Shown here: piece after piece, positions 15,170 through 17,263 of the stretch
Layout of the letters: each line of letters opens with the position of its first letter
How positions within the stretch are numbered: position 1 is the stretch's first letter
The notes under the pieces: model-generated
What the model saw: only the letters and a program-made list of their open reading frames with translations
Databases searched by the model: none
Told to the model about the DNA's origin: nothing
Position numbers and translations under genes: made by a program
Assembly (NCBI GenBank): GCA_022819745.1
Contig: JAJEGS010000005.1
Location: 1-17,263 of the forward strand
DNA length: 17,263 nucleotides
Origin: Candidatus Latescibacterota bacterium
Lineage (GTDB): Bacteria; Latescibacterota; UBA2968; UBA8231
Direction: 5' to 3'

Positions 15170-17074
15170 ATGTCGTGCCAACGCATCCTACTTTGGGCGG
15201 TCTGCTACCTTGCGGTGGCCCTCCCATCTCACGCGCTCACCATCTATCGCATCGGCGGAGCCGAGCTGCCCAAACCAGAGCTGGAAGCCAAGTACGAGTT
15301 CGTACAGCTATCTTGGGAAGCCGTTGATCCCAACCAGCACGGTCAAGCCCAATGGATCGCGCTACAGCCAGAACGCATCGGTCCGTTGTCGCTAACGCCC
15401 TCGGTCAACTTGGCACCGCTCGTGGAATCCCTCGGTGGTCGCATCCTCATCCTAGAGTGGAACGGCTGGCGGGAGTGGTACGAAGACGATATCCTGATCT
15501 TCGACGGCGACCCAGAAACCGCTTATCTGGGAGATGGGCGCTATCTCCGCGTCGTCGGCTATGGCCCTCAGCGCAAGTACTGGGTCTTCGACTTTGGCGG
15601 GCGTTTCTTCGTCGATCGCGTGCGCTTTTATCCACGTGCGCGCTTTGCGGCGACCCGCTTTGTCGAGAGCTTCATCTTGGGTACCAGCGACGGGGACCCC
15701 CTCGTTGACGGCACCCGCGAGTACGAGGTTAGCTGGCGCAACAGCACACTCGACTTCGACATCGTCCACCGCGTGCGCGAGAACACGCAAGCCGTCATGG
15801 AGTTGACTCTGCCCGAAGAACCCATCCAGCAGGTGTTCATCGAGCTACCCGAAAACAGCCGCGGCATCTGGGAAATCGCCGAATTCGAAATCTACGGAGC
15901 TGGGCCAGCCGCCTTCTCTCGCTACACCTCCAATGTCATCGACTTAGGACAACCGGCCGCCTTGGGCACATTGACTTGGGGCGGCCATGCCGACGCGGAG
16001 GCCCGCATTGAGCTAAGTGCGCGCACGGGCGACGACGACGACCCCAACACCTATTGGCGACGCACGTTTCGCGGCGACGAGCGCACCCGCTTCGACGCCG
16101 CTGGCCAACCGCTTGCCCTGCGCACCTACAACCGCTTACAAAAGGGCGAACAGGCCGGCCTCACCCCAGACAACGAGGACTGGAACTTCTGGAACGCGCC
16201 CTTTGCCTTTACCACAGGTCGCGGGCCGATGCCGGTCGATCAGTTGCGCCGCTTCGTGCAATTTAGGGCCGAATTCCACTCGACCGCCGAGGCGACGGGC
16301 TACCTCTCGTACTTGCAGTTCAGCGCATCCATCCCGCCGCCGGCCTCCCAAGCTCTCGGGCAAATCCACCCGCTGCAAGCCCCAGCCCTGAACCCGACCC
16401 TCTTCACCTTCTACCTAGAGCCGCACATCGCAGCCGACGACCTCGGGTTCGACCACCTAGCCATCTCCACCACTGCCCAAGTGCAGGCTATAGAGGCCGT
16501 GCGGATCGGCGGGGTGGACGTTGACTACACCATCGCGCAGCACACCGCCGAGGGGTTTGAAGTCGCGCTGCCGCGCATGGACCAGCAACGGACCAGCGAG
16601 CAGGTCGAGGTCGATTTCCGCGCCGAGGTGTTCGCGTACAGTACTCCCTTTGCCGGACGAATCCGCGACAGTACCCGCCCTTTTGAAGTCGCCCAACCCG
16701 TGACCCCGAGGGAGGCCAACAGCCTGCAAGTGGCTTTACTTAGCCTAGACCAGCCGCTCATTGGCCGCCTCGCCTCGCATCCGGCGGTATTCACCCCCAA
16801 CGGCGACGGCCGCAACGATGCCGTGCGGATCGAATACGACCTACTGTATATAGTGGATGCGATTCAAGTGGAACTCGCGGCCTTCGACCTCGCCGGCCGC
16901 GAGATAGGGGTCATCTACGCCGGGCCTGCCACCAGTGGCCGCTTTGCCGTCGAATGGGACGGGCACACTCCCAGTGGCCACCTCGTGCCGCCGGGGTCTT
17001 ACCTCGTCCGCCTCATCGCAGAAACCGACCGCGGCCAACAGCAACGTCAGAGCCTCGTCTCTATCGTCTATTGA
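15170..17074 (+). CDS. Secreted F5/8-type protein with TPNGDG/FlgD-like C-terminal domain
   Basis: This gene encodes 634 residues. A signal peptide (1-22) ends SHA|L. Residues about 108-245 form an F5/8-type (discoidin-like) module: FDGDPETAYLGDG, then VFDFGGRFFVDRVRFYPR, ending RGIWEIAEFEIYGAG. The SRYTSNVIDLG module (250-260) runs to about 390. A beta-rich linker (400-505) leads to FTPNGDGRND (541-550) and a FlgD Ig-like tail with EWDGHTPSGHLVPPGSYLV (595-613), ending SIVY. It is last in the plus operon, 5 bp after the TPR gene, with no visible Shine-Dalgarno. Its N-terminal half is closest to the left-edge gene (1-861); its tail matches the 9589-11844 protein. The likely role is a surface-displayed binding protein. 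Confidence 0.9.
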   Translation: MSCQRILLWAVCYLAVALPSHALTIYRIGGAELPKPELEAKYEFVQLSWEAVDPNQHGQAQWIALQPERIGPLSLTPSVNLAPLVESLGGRILILEWNGWREWYEDDILIFDGDPETAYLGDGRYLRVVGYGPQRKYWVFDFGGRFFVDRVRFYPRARFAATRFVESFILGTSDGDPLVDGTREYEVSWRNSTLDFDIVHRVRENTQAVMELTLPEEPIQQVFIELPENSRGIWEIAEFEIYGAGPAAFSRYTSNVIDLGQPAALGTLTWGGHADAEARIELSARTGDDDDPNTYWRRTFRGDERTRFDAAGQPLALRTYNRLQKGEQAGLTPDNEDWNFWNAPFAFTTGRGPMPVDQLRRFVQFRAEFHSTAEATGYLSYLQFSASIPPPASQALGQIHPLQAPALNPTLFTFYLEPHIAADDLGFDHLAISTTAQVQAIEAVRIGGVDVDYTIAQHTAEGFEVALPRMDQQRTSEQVEVDFRAEVFAYSTPFAGRIRDSTRPFEVAQPVTPREANSLQVALLSLDQPLIGRLASHPAVFTPNGDGRNDAVRIEYDLLYIVDAIQVELAAFDLAGREIGVIYAGPATSGRFAVEWDGHTPSGHLVPPGSYLVRLIAETDRGQQQRQSLVSIVY

Positions 17075-17263
17075 CTCGGCTCGACGACGGTCAAGACCTG
17101 ATCGGCGGCAATGTCGTTCAGAACCTGAACTGCCCCGCTGGGCCAGCGTACTTCGAGCCGATCCACGCGCTCGGCTTGGCCCAAGCCAAAGTGCAGCCGC
17201 AGATCGTTGTGCGACAAATAGCTTCCCCCGCTCTGCACTTCGGCGTGTTGGGTCTGTCCGCCG
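17068..17263 (-). CDS. ASPIC/UnbV domain protein (CRTAC1-like), N-terminus cut by window edge
   Basis: The last 64 residues of a minus-strand gene enter from the right edge and end at a TAG (17068-17070). They match the ASPIC/UnbV domain: GGSYLSHNDLRLHFGLG, then ERVDRLEVRWPSG, and finally LNDIAADQVLTVVEPSQ. Such proteins normally carry FG-GAP/VCBS beta-propeller repeats before this domain and are secreted; that part lies outside the window. The 3' end overlaps the plus-strand gene by 7 bp (17068-17074). Confidence 0.88.
   Translation of the reverse strand, partial: GGQTQHAEVQSGGSYLSHNDLRLHFGLGQAERVDRLEVRWPSGAVQVLNDIAADQVLTVVEPSQ

Overview
The window comes from a GC-rich bacterium with a diderm-type envelope. 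It encodes many Sec-exported proteins, two lipoproteins, two predicted outer-membrane barrels, and proteins ending in a TPNGDG/FlgD-like C-terminal domain. F5/8-type (discoidin-like) modules, a CBM9-like secreted protein, TPR proteins and an ASPIC/UnbV protein in one place recall uncultivated FCB-superphylum or neighbouring lineages (Latescibacterota, Poribacteria, KSB1, Gemmatimonadota-like). This placement is inference; the window has no rRNA or other phylogenetic marker. No mobile element, CRISPR array, tRNA or rRNA was seen.

Layout. A gene cut by the left edge (1-861, minus) encodes the first 287 residues of a secreted F5/8-type surface protein. Next is a single-gene unit (976-1938, minus) with its own promoter, Shine-Dalgarno site and rho-independent terminator, encoding a small acidic secreted CBM9-like protein. 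Positions 11844 down to 2061 form a tight minus-strand operon of four genes: a secreted F5/8 + FlgD-like protein, two tandem paralogous barrel-type proteins of about 930-980 residues with three acidic calcium-type loops, and a polytopic histidine-rich membrane protein fused to four TPRs. A 153-bp intergenic region separates it from a divergent plus-strand operon (11998-17074): a parvulin/SurA-PrsA-like lipoprotein, a 13-TPR lipoprotein, and another F5/8 + FlgD-like protein. The right edge cuts a minus-strand gene whose last 64 residues are an ASPIC/UnbV domain; it overlaps the plus operon by 7 bp, tail to tail.

How the parts may work together (inference). The divergent operons look like one envelope or cell-surface module. 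The parvulin lipoprotein would act as a periplasmic chaperone for barrels or exported proteins. The barrels would sit in the outer membrane. The FlgD-tailed proteins would be surface-displayed or secreted, and the TPR proteins would be assembly scaffolds. Three related F5/8-type proteins occur in 17 kb, one per transcription unit. I recognise no described system with this exact composition, and no enzymatic activity can be assigned with confidence.
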